Below, piece after piece: positions 1-6,252 of a DNA stretch of 6,543 bases; position 1 is the first letter of the stretch, and the number at the start of each line of letters is the position of its first letter. The notes under the pieces are model-generated. The model did no database searches. It was given only the letters and a program-made list of their open reading frames with translations, and was not told where the DNA came from. Source of the DNA: Paracoccaceae bacterium (GTDB lineage Bacteria > Pseudomonadota > Alphaproteobacteria > Rhodobacterales > Rhodobacteraceae). The position numbers were made by a program, and so were the translations under genes. Location of the stretch: the NCBI GenBank assembly GCA_002400675.1, contig NVQY01000098.1, positions 2,111-8,653 of the forward strand, in the 5' to 3' direction.

Positions 1-239
1 ACCCGACGCCGGTTTACAAGCTGGACGCAACCATCGGCCTTTCGTCAGGCAATCGTGTCCGCCCCATGCTGCAACTGGAAACCACCTATATCTCGGGCGC
101 GCCGGTGATCTGGTCGGTGATACCAAGTATCCTGATCACCCGGCGCAACAACAAATCCACCTGGCAGATCGGGGTCGAGCGTAAAACCGCCCTAACGTCC
201 AGCCTAGGCTTGCGGATCGGCTTATGGCGGGACTTTTGA
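1..239 (+). CDS. C-terminal end of a probable outer-membrane beta-barrel protein (5' end outside window)
   Basis: An open frame enters from the left edge (first full codon at 3) and ends at TGA 237-239, giving 78 residues. They show alternating polar and hydrophobic stretches, such as RPMLQLETTYI, STWQIGVERK and LGLRIGLWRDF. The protein ends in Phe, with Leu, Ile and Leu at the 5th, 7th and 9th places from the end, which is the pattern of the C-terminal strand recognised by the BAM machinery. From this I infer an outer-membrane barrel. The family and the cargo or substrate cannot be named from this fragment. The gene converges on the beta-helix gene at 338-2623. A barrel assignment from one end only is moderate; a soluble beta-rich protein is the alternative. 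Confidence 0.6.
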   Translation, partial: PTPVYKLDATIGLSSGNRVRPMLQLETTYISGAPVIWSVIPSILITRRNNKSTWQIGVERKTALTSSLGLRIGLWRDF

Positions 240-265
240 GCCGGAGATCCTACCACCGGAACCGC

Positions 266-300
266 AAAAAAGTGGCCGCGCTCCCCCGTGCGGCCACCTT
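266..300 (-). terminator. Rho-independent terminator of the beta-helix gene
   Basis: An 8-bp perfect inverted repeat, GTGGCCGC (272-279) and GCGGCCAC (290-297), with a 10-base loop is bordered at 266-271 by six A. Read on the minus strand this is a GC-rich hairpin followed by TTTTTT, about 40 bases after the stop codon at 338. In the plus direction the hairpin is followed by CTTGATC, so it lacks a T-tract and would act poorly on the gene ending at 239, although a G-U pair could lengthen the stem in plus-strand RNA. Confidence 0.85.
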
Positions 301-316
301 GATCAGTAAGTCGGAA

Positions 317-335
317 ACCCCGGATTTTCCGGGGT
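317..335. repeat. Short perfect hairpin directly after the beta-helix stop codon
   Basis: CCCCGGA (318-324) and TCCGGGG (328-334) form a 7-bp perfect stem, extended by A317-T335, around a TTT loop. The hairpin begins two bases after the stop codon of the minus-strand gene and lies upstream of the stronger terminator at 266-300. On the minus strand only three T follow, so it may be a 3'-end stabiliser or a weak first terminator. Confidence 0.6.
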
Positions 336-337
336 GA

Positions 338-2623
338 TCAGCCGTCGATCCGAATGCTGATAGCCACCTTGCCCTTGACTGCCTGGCTCCAACTCAACTT
401 GACCTCGTCCCCATTGAGGCCTTGCACCGCAGTAACGTAAGGCGCTGTAAAAACAGCCGTATTCGAGGTGGACGAGATCTTGCCCAAGGCAACAACCGAA
501 TCCACGAACCTTGCATGCGCGCCAAAAGGCAACTTGCCGCCGGTCGACACGTCCCATGTCTGCGACTCCGTGCTTTCGGTATAGCGAATGCGCAGCGGGT
601 TTGCCATCTGCTGGGTGACCGAGTGAAACGTGTTGCCTTCGACATTCACCTGCCTGAACTTGGAATAATCCAGATCGGCAAAGCTGGTATCAACCCGTTC
701 AGCGCGATCAATCGACCCGTTCACCGACCGGAACCGGTTGCCGGTGATATTGACCCCGTTCAGATAATGGCCGGTGCCGTGCGGCTTGACGACGATGTAA
801 CTGAACCACGGCGCAACATCGCCCGACAAAAAGATATTGTCGGCAATGTTCATCGCACTGAACGAAAATCCACTGGCCTGATCCGGACTTGAATCCTGCT
901 CGTTGGTCCATTCAATGAAACAGTTATCCACGTAATTCCCGGCAATGGTGCAACTCGTGTAAGTGCCGACGATGATCACCCCGCCGGTTCGCACCCCGTT
1001 GGCCACACTGTCACCCTGGAAAAAGTGATTGCCCAGAATCATGCTGTTACTACCCGCCAACAGCGCGAAATGCAGGAACCTTGTGGCGCGGTTGTTGCGC
1101 AGCTTGACGTCATTGGCATTGGTGTTCAATCCAATGCTGCTGCGGGCGCTGACGTCGATGGAATCCTCGCTTGACAGAAACTGGCAGCGGTCGATCAACA
1201 TGCCCTGACACCCGACCCCGATCGAGGTGATTCCGCGGTCCTTGGGCCGGCTTATGAAACAATCCGTCAAGGCAAATGTCTGGCCACTGGGGGCAAGACG
1301 GATGGCGCTGCACAGCTTGTTGCACTGGAATTCGATATTGGACATCGAAAACTTGTTCAACAGACTGAAGCCGCGGAAATCCAACATGTATTTGAATTGC
1401 CGGAAGGTAAAGTTCTGGGTACCCGCCGCATCAAACAGCCCGGCATTCAGGGTTATTTCCCCAGCCCCGACATTCTTTGAACGCACGTAGACCTCCCGGC
1501 CAACCCCGTTGCCTTCGACCAGCGCCCCGACCGGTATGTTGGCGATGTTCGCCACATTGGTCAGCTTGCGCGTATCAGCCGGATCATAGGTCGCCAGCGA
1601 GGTGAAAACCTCGGTATCCCAGACGCTTGTCCCCGTAGCCGTCAACTGCCCGTTGCGGATCACCCGCCGTGTGGCATAGCTGTTTTTGTTGGGGGATGCC
1701 GCCTGCATGTCGATGGGTCCGGTGACGGTCACCTTGCGCCCGCACAGATCCAAAGATTCGTGATCCGAGTTGTTCAGCAGGGCCTGAAATGCCTTCCTGA
1801 ACGCCAGTTCCTCTTCGCCAAAGGCGGCAATGTAGTTGGGCAAATCGAAGTTCTTGGTCAGCAACAGCATCTTGTCCGCAGGCATGGTCACGGTGCCTTC
1901 GAACTCTACCGGCGACGCAAACGAAACAGTGTCGGCCAGATAGAACACCCCGGCCGGGATCAGAACCCTGCGCCCGTTGGCCGCGTCATCTGCGGCCTCG
2001 AACGCCACCGCGTTGTCGGTGGTGCCGTCGCCGATGGCGCCAAAGTCGCGCACATCGACCAGGCTCAGCATATCGCGCAGGTAAATGCTGGTGATGTCGA
2101 TGATTTCCACGTCATCAATGCGCACGACCCCGCCCGACGGCCCGGTCAGATCAATGCCGAAATGCCCATAAAGCGCCGCCGTTCCCCAAGGCATGTCCAC
2201 GCCGCCCCGCACCCCGGCCCCGACGATTGCCGTGACTTCGACCACATCGCCGTAGGTGGTCAACGTGGTGGCCGGGGCGATCTCGGTCACGCCCCCCACA
2301 TGCGCGCCCCCCGCGCCACCGGCCCATGCGGCCACGCGCACATTGGGCAGATTGCCACTGATCGCCTTCACCCGCACCTTGATTTGCAGGTAACACCCCG
2401 GCAAAAGCGGCGTATCGCCCATGTAACGCAACTTTTGCGTTACAGAGGTCTTCTGCAATTCAAGACAGCTGCCAAAATCCTGATCGGCTGCCACAAGGGC
2501 CGCATTGATGGCCCCGGCATAAGTGTTGGACCCGGGCGTGCCATCGCCGCTTGACCAGACGTCCAGCCCATCCTCGAACGCGGGTGGCATCAGCAGAACG
2601 CCGTCGGTGATTGCCTTGTTCAT
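338..2623 (-). CDS. GH28/pectate-lyase-3-like right-handed beta-helix protein, candidate spike
   Basis: This 761-residue protein has three visible parts. Residues about 15-180 form a beta-rich segment ending in GGVVRIDDVEIIDIT, as carbohydrate-binding jelly-rolls often do. Residues 189-204 carry VDVRDFGAIGDGTTDN, the hallmark opening of the GH28/pectate-lyase-3 N-terminal domain found in polysaccharide-active enzymes and phage tailspikes. Residues about 506-668 hold regular beta-helix turns (LRNNRA, ILGNHF, IAGNYV, IADNIF, ITGNRF, VEGNTF), followed by a beta-rich C-terminal cap. I chose the ATG at 2623 because AAAAGGGAA lies seven bases before it; an earlier ATG at 2686 has no such site. The start MNKAITDGVLLMPP is not a signal peptide, so Sec export is unlikely. 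I recall close relatives in many Rhodobacteraceae, annotated as GH28-related. No catalytic residues can be assigned. A capsule-binding spike of a phage or gene transfer agent is a plausible role, but it is inferred. Confidence 0.9.
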   Translation of the reverse strand: MNKAITDGVLLMPPAFEDGLDVWSSGDGTPGSNTYAGAINAALVAADQDFGSCLELQKTSVTQKLRYMGDTPLLPGCYLQIKVRVKAISGNLPNVRVAAWAGGAGGAHVGGVTEIAPATTLTTYGDVVEVTAIVGAGVRGGVDMPWGTAALYGHFGIDLTGPSGGVVRIDDVEIIDITSIYLRDMLSLVDVRDFGAIGDGTTDNAVAFEAADDAANGRRVLIPAGVFYLADTVSFASPVEFEGTVTMPADKMLLLTKNFDLPNYIAAFGEEELAFRKAFQALLNNSDHESLDLCGRKVTVTGPIDMQAASPNKNSYATRRVIRNGQLTATGTSVWDTEVFTSLATYDPADTRKLTNVANIANIPVGALVEGNGVGREVYVRSKNVGAGEITLNAGLFDAAGTQNFTFRQFKYMLDFRGFSLLNKFSMSNIEFQCNKLCSAIRLAPSGQTFALTDCFISRPKDRGITSIGVGCQGMLIDRCQFLSSEDSIDVSARSSIGLNTNANDVKLRNNRATRFLHFALLAGSNSMILGNHFFQGDSVANGVRTGGVIIVGTYTSCTIAGNYVDNCFIEWTNEQDSSPDQASGFSFSAMNIADNIFLSGDVAPWFSYIVVKPHGTGHYLNGVNITGNRFRSVNGSIDRAERVDTSFADLDYSKFRQVNVEGNTFHSVTQQMANPLRIRYTESTESQTWDVSTGGKLPFGAHARFVDSVVALGKISSTSNTAVFTAPYVTAVQGLNGDEVKLSWSQAVKGKVAISIRIDG

Positions 2624-2748
2624 ATGAGTTCCCTTTTCAAAAAAACTGCCCCGCTGACGACATGCCATGGCGCTTTCGTGTCTCACGGTCCGGGGCGCGC
2701 CCGAACGTGAAAAGGGGAAGTATGCAATAAGCGTTAAAGTGACCTCAC

Positions 2749-2765
2749 CCCACCGTCACGGTGGG
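2749..2765 (-). terminator. Hairpin after the DUF4864 gene, possible weak terminator
   Basis: CCCACCG (2749-2755) and CGGTGGG (2759-2765) form a perfect 7-bp stem with a three-base loop, starting five bases after the DUF4864 stop codon at 2771. On the minus strand it is followed by GTGAGGTCACTTTAAC, with no immediate T-tract. It may therefore slow or protect the transcript end without fully stopping RNA polymerase, and read-through into the beta-helix gene remains possible. Confidence 0.4.
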
Positions 2766-2770
2766 TCGGC

Positions 2771-3172
2771 TCAGGCGCTGGCCAATTCGCCATCCAGTAT
2801 CTGTACACCATTGATTTTCCATCCTGATTCAAGGTCAATCATTTGGCAATCAAGCAAATGCACCCGTCCGGCCGCGTCGGTGATCATCACCTTTTGCCAC
2901 AGCTTGCCGTCGATTTCGCGCAATTCGAGGAACCGCACCCGCCCCGGTCGCCACACCATAGGAAAGCCGTTTTGCACCATGTTGCCAAAGTTTTCGGCAC
3001 TGGAAAACAACCGCTGAATGCTGGGGCTGGCATAGCTGAAGGCGCGTTCAAAATCATCGGCCTTGAAGGCTTCGATCTGGGCGTCGATCGTGGCCACGAT
3101 GTCGGGGCTTTGGGCGCGTGCCTGTCCGGCAAGGCCGATGACCACCAACAACAGAAAAACAAAACGGTGCAT
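2771..3172 (-). CDS. DUF4864 family small exported protein
   Basis: The 133-residue product starts with a clear Sec signal peptide: MHR, then a hydrophobic core FVFLLLVVIGLAG, then ARA before QS, giving predicted cleavage after residue 20. The mature part (SPDIVATIDAQIEAFKADD... onward) matches the pattern of DUF4864 proteins, an uncharacterised family common in alphaproteobacteria. It resembles the small alpha+beta SnoaL/NTF2-like fold, with an N-terminal helix carrying IDAQIEAFKADDFERAFSYAS and C-terminal strands around GWKINGVQI. I chose the ATG at 3172 because GGAGGA sits six bases upstream; a TTG two codons earlier (3178) overlaps the usual spacer and is less likely. The gene has its own promoter-like sequence at 3201-3228. 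The protein is expected in the periplasm; it has no cysteine or lipobox at the cleavage site. No function is known to me. Confidence 0.88.
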   Translation of the reverse strand: MHRFVFLLLVVIGLAGQARAQSPDIVATIDAQIEAFKADDFERAFSYASPSIQRLFSSAENFGNMVQNGFPMVWRPGRVRFLELREIDGKLWQKVMITDAAGRVHLLDCQMIDLESGWKINGVQILDGELASA

Positions 3173-3200
3173 GATCAATCCTCCGCAATCATCTGCGGTA

Positions 3201-3228
3201 AGGATAGCGCGCCGGGGCGTTCTGTCAA
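3201..3228 (-). promoter_or_regulatory. Sigma-70-type promoter for the DUF4864 gene
   Basis: On the minus strand TTGACA (complement of 3223-3228) is followed after 16 bases by TATCCT (complement of 3201-3206). The -35 box is a perfect consensus match and the -10 box matches four of six. The -10 box ends 28 bases before the ATG at 3172, leaving a leader of roughly 20 bases that contains the GGAGGA ribosome site. The -35 box begins only nine bases after the stop codon of the DUF4336 gene, which suggests the DUF4864 gene can be transcribed on its own. Confidence 0.65.
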
Positions 3229-3237
3229 AATCAGGGC

Positions 3238-3963
3238 TTACAGCACAAAGCGGAAGGCGCGTTTCAACTCATCCACGGCACCAGTTTGATACCAGCGACC
3301 ATGCGCCAGTATGATCCGCTCTGGGGCCCAGTCGATCATCCTGAGAACTGCCGCCCTTAGCAGGTCACTGTGCCCGCGAAACGTCGCGCGCATGTCGCGC
3401 GGCATCTGCCCGTCCGGGTCGGCAATCCCCGTCAGTCGAACGACCAGCCGCATCCACCACGGCATTTTCCCCGGCTCAAAGTTTTCGATCAGATCGGTCA
3501 GGATCAGGGTTTTTGACGGTGCGTGACAAAATACCGCCTCGCGGTGAACCTTGCTGCCTTCGACAATCATCTGGTCGATCTGACCCTGCCAGGGGGCCTC
3601 GGCCACCGGCCCCAGTTCGTGATCAAACACCACCTGCATGCCGTGGCTTTTGGCGCGCGCTGCCACGCCGGGGGCCGCCCAGGATACTGCCTGCGGGAAT
3701 GCCAACTGCCAGTCATTTACATAGGCATAATGAATCCAGTTCGGGGCCACCAGATGCGCAACCGGCCCCAGCGCGGCCACTTCGGCGCGCAACGCGTCTG
3801 TAAGGAACGTCGGCGAATGCACCCAGATTTCGCCCGAATCCAGCCGGATCACCGTCGCCCGGGTGGAAAACGGCATGCCGTAAAACCGGATCGCGGGGCC
3901 GTCGATCACCCAGATATCGGGCGCGATCGATTTCAACGTGTTGAGCGGTTCATATCCAGTCAT
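3238..3963 (-). CDS. DUF4336 protein, metallo-beta-lactamase-like fold
   Basis: The 241-residue product fits DUF4336, an uncharacterised family related to the metallo-beta-lactamase fold. Visible landmarks are the first strands with RATVIRLDSGEIWVHSP (residues 35-51), APNWIHYAYVNDW (73-85) where classical members have the HxHxDH loop, the strand and acidic residue ILTDLIENF (154-162), and the late AHGRW (220-224). The canonical HxHxDH motif is absent, while the Asp near 157 and the His at 221 are placed like ordinary metal ligands. Zinc hydrolase activity is therefore uncertain. No signal peptide or membrane helix is seen, so it is probably cytoplasmic. The ATG at 3963 has GGAGG five bases upstream. 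It lies 145 bases downstream of lysK and 65 bases upstream of the DUF4864 gene. The substrate is unknown. Confidence 0.88.
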   Translation of the reverse strand: MTGYEPLNTLKSIAPDIWVIDGPAIRFYGMPFSTRATVIRLDSGEIWVHSPTFLTDALRAEVAALGPVAHLVAPNWIHYAYVNDWQLAFPQAVSWAAPGVAARAKSHGMQVVFDHELGPVAEAPWQGQIDQMIVEGSKVHREAVFCHAPSKTLILTDLIENFEPGKMPWWMRLVVRLTGIADPDGQMPRDMRATFRGHSDLLRAAVLRMIDWAPERIILAHGRWYQTGAVDELKRAFRFVL

Positions 3964-3980
3964 TGCAACCTCCGGGATGC

Positions 3981-4021
3981 GTGGGTTTCACCCACCCTAC
4001 GACAGATCTTTGATGTAGGGT
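3981..4021. repeat. Intergenic palindromic repeat-like element with two overlapping inverted repeats
   Basis: GTGGGT (3981-3986) and ACCCAC (3990-3995) form a 6-bp perfect hairpin with a TTC loop. ACCCTAC (3994-4000) and GTAGGGT (4015-4021) form a second inverted repeat with a 14-base loop; the two share bases 3994-3995. The core, read on the minus strand as GTAGGGTGGGTGAAACCCAC, resembles the GTAGGGTGGG-type palindromes I recall as dispersed intergenic repeats in many proteobacteria. The element lies eight bases upstream of the ribosome site of the DUF4336 gene, so it would sit in that gene's leader or at the end of the lysK transcript. Confidence 0.6.
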
Positions 4022-4050
4022 TGGATTTGAGCCGTTCAGGAAATACTCCT

Positions 4051-4071
4051 GAGGAGCATTTCAGGCGACAA
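4051..4071 (-). terminator. Hairpin in the lysK 3' region, possible terminator or processing element
   Basis: AAATACTCC (4051-4059) and GGAGCATTT (4063-4071) enclose a TGA loop. On the plus strand one position is an A-C mismatch (4055/4067), but in minus-strand RNA it becomes a G-U pair, so the nine-base stem is fully paired only in the lysK transcript. It begins 37 bases after the lysK stop codon. The stem ends in AUUU followed by CC, a poor U-tract for a classic terminator. Direct copies of TTCAGG flank it at 4045-4050 and 4070-4075. Confidence 0.5.
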
Positions 4072-4108
4072 CTACCCTGACCCGGGTACCCCACGCTTTC
4101 CCTTTCGT

Positions 4109-5683
4109 CTAGACCAACTCCCCAGCCAATGCCCGGTCGATCAACCCAACTGTCTCTTCGACGCCATAAAGCGCGATGAACCCGCCAAACCGAGGCCCTT
4201 GCGAGGCACCCAGCAACACCTCGTACAACGCCGTGAACCACCCGCGCATCGGGTCAAACCGTTCGCGCCCAATGCTGTAGACCACCGACTGCAACGCCTC
4301 GTCGTCCACCGTGCCATCATAATCCACCAAGGCCGCCCGCAGCGCCTCAAGCGCCTCGCGTTCAGTGTCCGTTGGCGCGCGACAGGCCCGCGTCGGCTTG
4401 ACGAAATCGTGGTAATAGCGCACCGCAAACCCGGCGGCGTCATCCAGATCAGGGTGGCTTTCGGGCGTGGCATCGGGCGCATAACGGCGAATAAAGCCCC
4501 ACAACTGCGCCTTGTCCCCGGCCCCCGACACTGATGCCAGATTAAGCAGCATGGCAAACGGCACCACCATGTTCGAGAACGGCACGTCTCCGCCGTGAAT
4601 ATGCCATACGGGATTGTTCAGCCGCGCCTTCAGATCCTGCCCGGCATAGGCGCGCAACTGTTGATGATACTCGTCCACCGCCTTGGGGATCACATCGAAG
4701 TACATCCGCTTGGCGGTCTTGGGCTTGAGATACATGAAATACGACAGGCTTTCGGCGCTGGCATAGGTCAGCCATTGGTCAATCGACACGCCATTGCCAC
4801 TGGTCTTGGATATCTTCTGACCGTTCTCGTCAAGAAACAACTCATACGTGAAGTGTTCCGGCGCAGGCGCGCCCAGAATCCGGCAAATCTTGTCATAGAT
4901 CGGCGTATTGGTGGAATGATCCTTGCCGTACATCTCGAAATCTACGCCAAGTGCTGCCCATCTCGCGCCGAAATCCGGCTTCCATTGCAATTTCACATTG
5001 CCGCCCGTCACCGGCAGCGTCCATTCACGCCCGTCTTCGTCGTCAAAGGTGATGCTGCCGTCCTTGGCGTTCACCTCTTTCATCGGCACATACAGAACCC
5101 GCCCGGTTTCGGGATGGATCGGCAGGAAAATCGAATAGGTCTGCCGGCGCTCTTCGCGCAAGGACTTCAGCATCACCGCCATCACGTCATCATAACGTTC
5201 AACCGCGCGCAACAGCACCTCGTCGAACTTGCCAGAGCGGTAAAACTCGGTCGCGCTGATGAATTCATAATCGAACCCGAACGTGTCGAGAAACCGCCGC
5301 AACATGGCGTTGTTATGATCGCCAAAGCTATCGTGCGTGCCAAACGGGTCCGGCACAGAGGTCAGGGGGCGCTGCAGATGTTCGCGCAACCCTTCGGAAT
5401 TTGGCACATTACCCGGTATCTTGCGCATCCCGTCCAGATCGTCCGAGAAACAGATCATCCTTGTGGGAATGTCGCTGATCGTCTCGAAGGCGCGGCGTAC
5501 CATGGTGGTGCGGGCGACTTCGCCAAAGGTGCCGATATGCGGCAGGCCCGACGGGCCATAGCCGGTTTCGAACAGCACATGACCCTTTTCGGGCGGGGCC
5601 TTGGCAAACCGTTTGACCAGTTTGCGCGCTTCTTCAAAAGGCCAGGCTTTGGACGCTAACGCAGCTTCGCGCAACTGGGACAT
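4109..5683 (-). CDS. lysK: Lysyl-tRNA synthetase, class I
   Basis: This 524-residue cytoplasmic enzyme charges tRNA-Lys with lysine using ATP. The class I signatures are clear: [12 protein letters not shown] with HIGT at residues 49-52, and KISKT at 290-294 as the KMSKS loop. Between them lies the Rossmann catalytic core, including [18 protein letters not shown] (78-95) and [11 protein letters not shown] (249-259), segments I recognise from class I LysRS. The remainder (about 300-524) is the helical C-terminal region that recognises the anticodon. The length fits the alphaproteobacterial family. The ATG at 5683 has CGGAGA upstream at a normal distance; an in-frame ATG at 5710 lacks a comparable site. 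Alphaproteobacteria commonly use this archaeal-type enzyme in place of the class II LysS found in most bacteria. No frameshift or missing motif is seen, so it should be functional. Confidence 0.97.
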   Translation of the reverse strand: MSQLREAALASKAWPFEEARKLVKRFAKAPPEKGHVLFETGYGPSGLPHIGTFGEVARTTMVRRAFETISDIPTRMICFSDDLDGMRKIPGNVPNSEGLREHLQRPLTSVPDPFGTHDSFGDHNNAMLRRFLDTFGFDYEFISATEFYRSGKFDEVLLRAVERYDDVMAVMLKSLREERRQTYSIFLPIHPETGRVLYVPMKEVNAKDGSITFDDEDGREWTLPVTGGNVKLQWKPDFGARWAALGVDFEMYGKDHSTNTPIYDKICRILGAPAPEHFTYELFLDENGQKISKTSGNGVSIDQWLTYASAESLSYFMYLKPKTAKRMYFDVIPKAVDEYHQQLRAYAGQDLKARLNNPVWHIHGGDVPFSNMVVPFAMLLNLASVSGAGDKAQLWGFIRRYAPDATPESHPDLDDAAGFAVRYYHDFVKPTRACRAPTDTEREALEALRAALVDYDGTVDDEALQSVVYSIGRERFDPMRGWFTALYEVLLGASQGPRFGGFIALYGVEETVGLIDRALAGELV

Positions 5684-5702
5684 GTGGGTTCTCCGGGTTC
5701 GA

Positions 5703-5720
5703 CCGCGCAATCGTGCGCGG
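5703..5720 (-). promoter_or_regulatory. Hairpin in the lysK leader
   Basis: CCGCGCA (5703-5709) and TGCGCGG (5714-5720) form a perfect 7-bp GC-rich stem with a four-base loop. If the promoter at 5732-5760 is right, transcription would start near 5725 and this hairpin would stand at the very 5' end of the lysK mRNA, 19 bases before the ATG. It is too far from the ribosome site to block it directly and has no T-tract. It may protect the 5' end or be incidental in GC-rich DNA. It is not a T-box. Confidence 0.45.
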
Positions 5721-5731
5721 CAACACGCCGC

Positions 5732-5760
5732 TACCTATTGTGCTGACCGGCTGTCGTCAA
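5732..5760 (-). promoter_or_regulatory. Candidate lysK promoter
   Basis: On the minus strand TTGACG (complement of 5755-5760) is followed after 17 bases by TAGGTA (complement of 5732-5737). The -35 box matches the sigma-70 consensus in five of six places with ideal spacing; the -10 box is weak, as is common in alphaproteobacteria. The predicted leader to the ATG at 5683 is about 40 bases and includes the 5703-5720 hairpin. Confidence 0.5.
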
Positions 5761-5766
5761 TATTCT
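5738..5766 (+). promoter_or_regulatory. Candidate terB promoter overlapping that of lysK
   Basis: TTGTGC (5738-5743) is followed after 17 bases by TATTCT (5761-5766), which matches four of six -10 positions; the -35 box keeps only the TTG. The -10 box ends 35 bases before the ATG at 5802. It directly abuts the lysK -35 box on the opposite strand, so the two promoters share nearly the same DNA. Confidence 0.45.
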
Positions 5767-5801
5767 GCACTGCAACAAGAACCCCGAAAGGACCGTCCCC
5801 T

Positions 5802-6224
5802 ATGCCCCAATCTGATACCAATGTCCTCAGCCCGCAGGATTGCCTTGTTGCGCTGATGATCGCCGTTTCTGCCTCGGACGAAAACATCCGAACCGCCGAG
5901 TTGGTGAAAATCCAGTCCTCGGTCAACATGCTGCCGGTGTTTGCCGAATTCAACATTGATAACATCAACCGCATGTCGCAACTGGTGTTCGAGTTGTTCG
6001 AACAAGAGGACGGGCTGGACGCGCTGTTTGGCCTGATCCGCGCCAACCTGCCAGAGCGGTTGAACGAAACTGCCTATGCGCTGGCCTGCGATGTGGCCGC
6101 CGCCGATGGTAAACTGGCCGATTCCGAACTGCGCCTGCTGGAAGAAATCCGCTATGAGCTGTCGATTGACCGTCTGCATGCCGCCGCCATCGAACGCGGC
6201 GCACGCGCGCGGCACATGACCTAG
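5802..6224 (+). CDS. TerB family (tellurite resistance-like) protein
   Basis: The 140-residue product is a small helical cytoplasmic protein of the TerB family. TerB-type domains are metal-binding helical bundles linked to tellurite and other stress responses, although many stand-alone copies have no proven role in tellurite resistance. Two similar helix-turn segments carry the family's acidic pattern: VSASDENIRTAELVKI (residues 22-37) and VAAADGKLADSELRLLEEI (98-116). This internal repeat, with D26/E27 and D102 followed by E33 and E109, is typical of the fold. I chose the ATG at 5802 because AAGGA lies nine bases upstream and the sequence before it is non-coding leader shared with lysK. No terC, terD or other ter genes are in the window, so it is likely a stand-alone family member. 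A broken GFA gene follows within about 30 bases. Confidence 0.85.
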   Translation: MPQSDTNVLSPQDCLVALMIAVSASDENIRTAELVKIQSSVNMLPVFAEFNIDNINRMSQLVFELFEQEDGLDALFGLIRANLPERLNETAYALACDVAAADGKLADSELRLLEEIRYELSIDRLHAAAIERGARARHMT

Positions 6225-6252
6225 GGCGTCATGGGCCAGGCGGACACGGGAA

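Noticed and set aside
1760..2554. Plus-strand open frame of 264 codons opposite the beta-helix gene
   Set aside because: Its composition is rich in His, Arg and Gly with no family pattern, and it has no convincing ribosome site. It is a shadow of the minus-strand gene.
2693..2702. Ten-base palindrome GGGCGCGCCC in the leader of the beta-helix gene
   Set aside because: A GC-only palindrome of this length is expected by chance in GC-rich DNA, and no second copy or spacing pattern suggests an operator.
2700..2748. Possible promoter or CtrA-like TTAA site upstream of the beta-helix gene (minus-strand CTTTAACGCTTATTGCATAC)
   Set aside because: A CATACT -10-like box has no acceptable -35 partner, and the TTAA half-site lacks a second half at seven bases. 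The match is too weak to annotate.
4595..5659. Long plus-strand open frame (354 codons) opposite lysK
   Set aside because: It lies wholly antisense to a confidently identified lysK and shows no recognisable domain. Long antisense frames are usual opposite high-GC genes because of codon bias.
5802..6224. TerB protein as evidence of a tellurite-resistance operon or TerY-type defence system
   Set aside because: No terZ, terA, terC, terD, terE, kinase or phosphatase partner is in the window; single TerB proteins are common in alphaproteobacteria.
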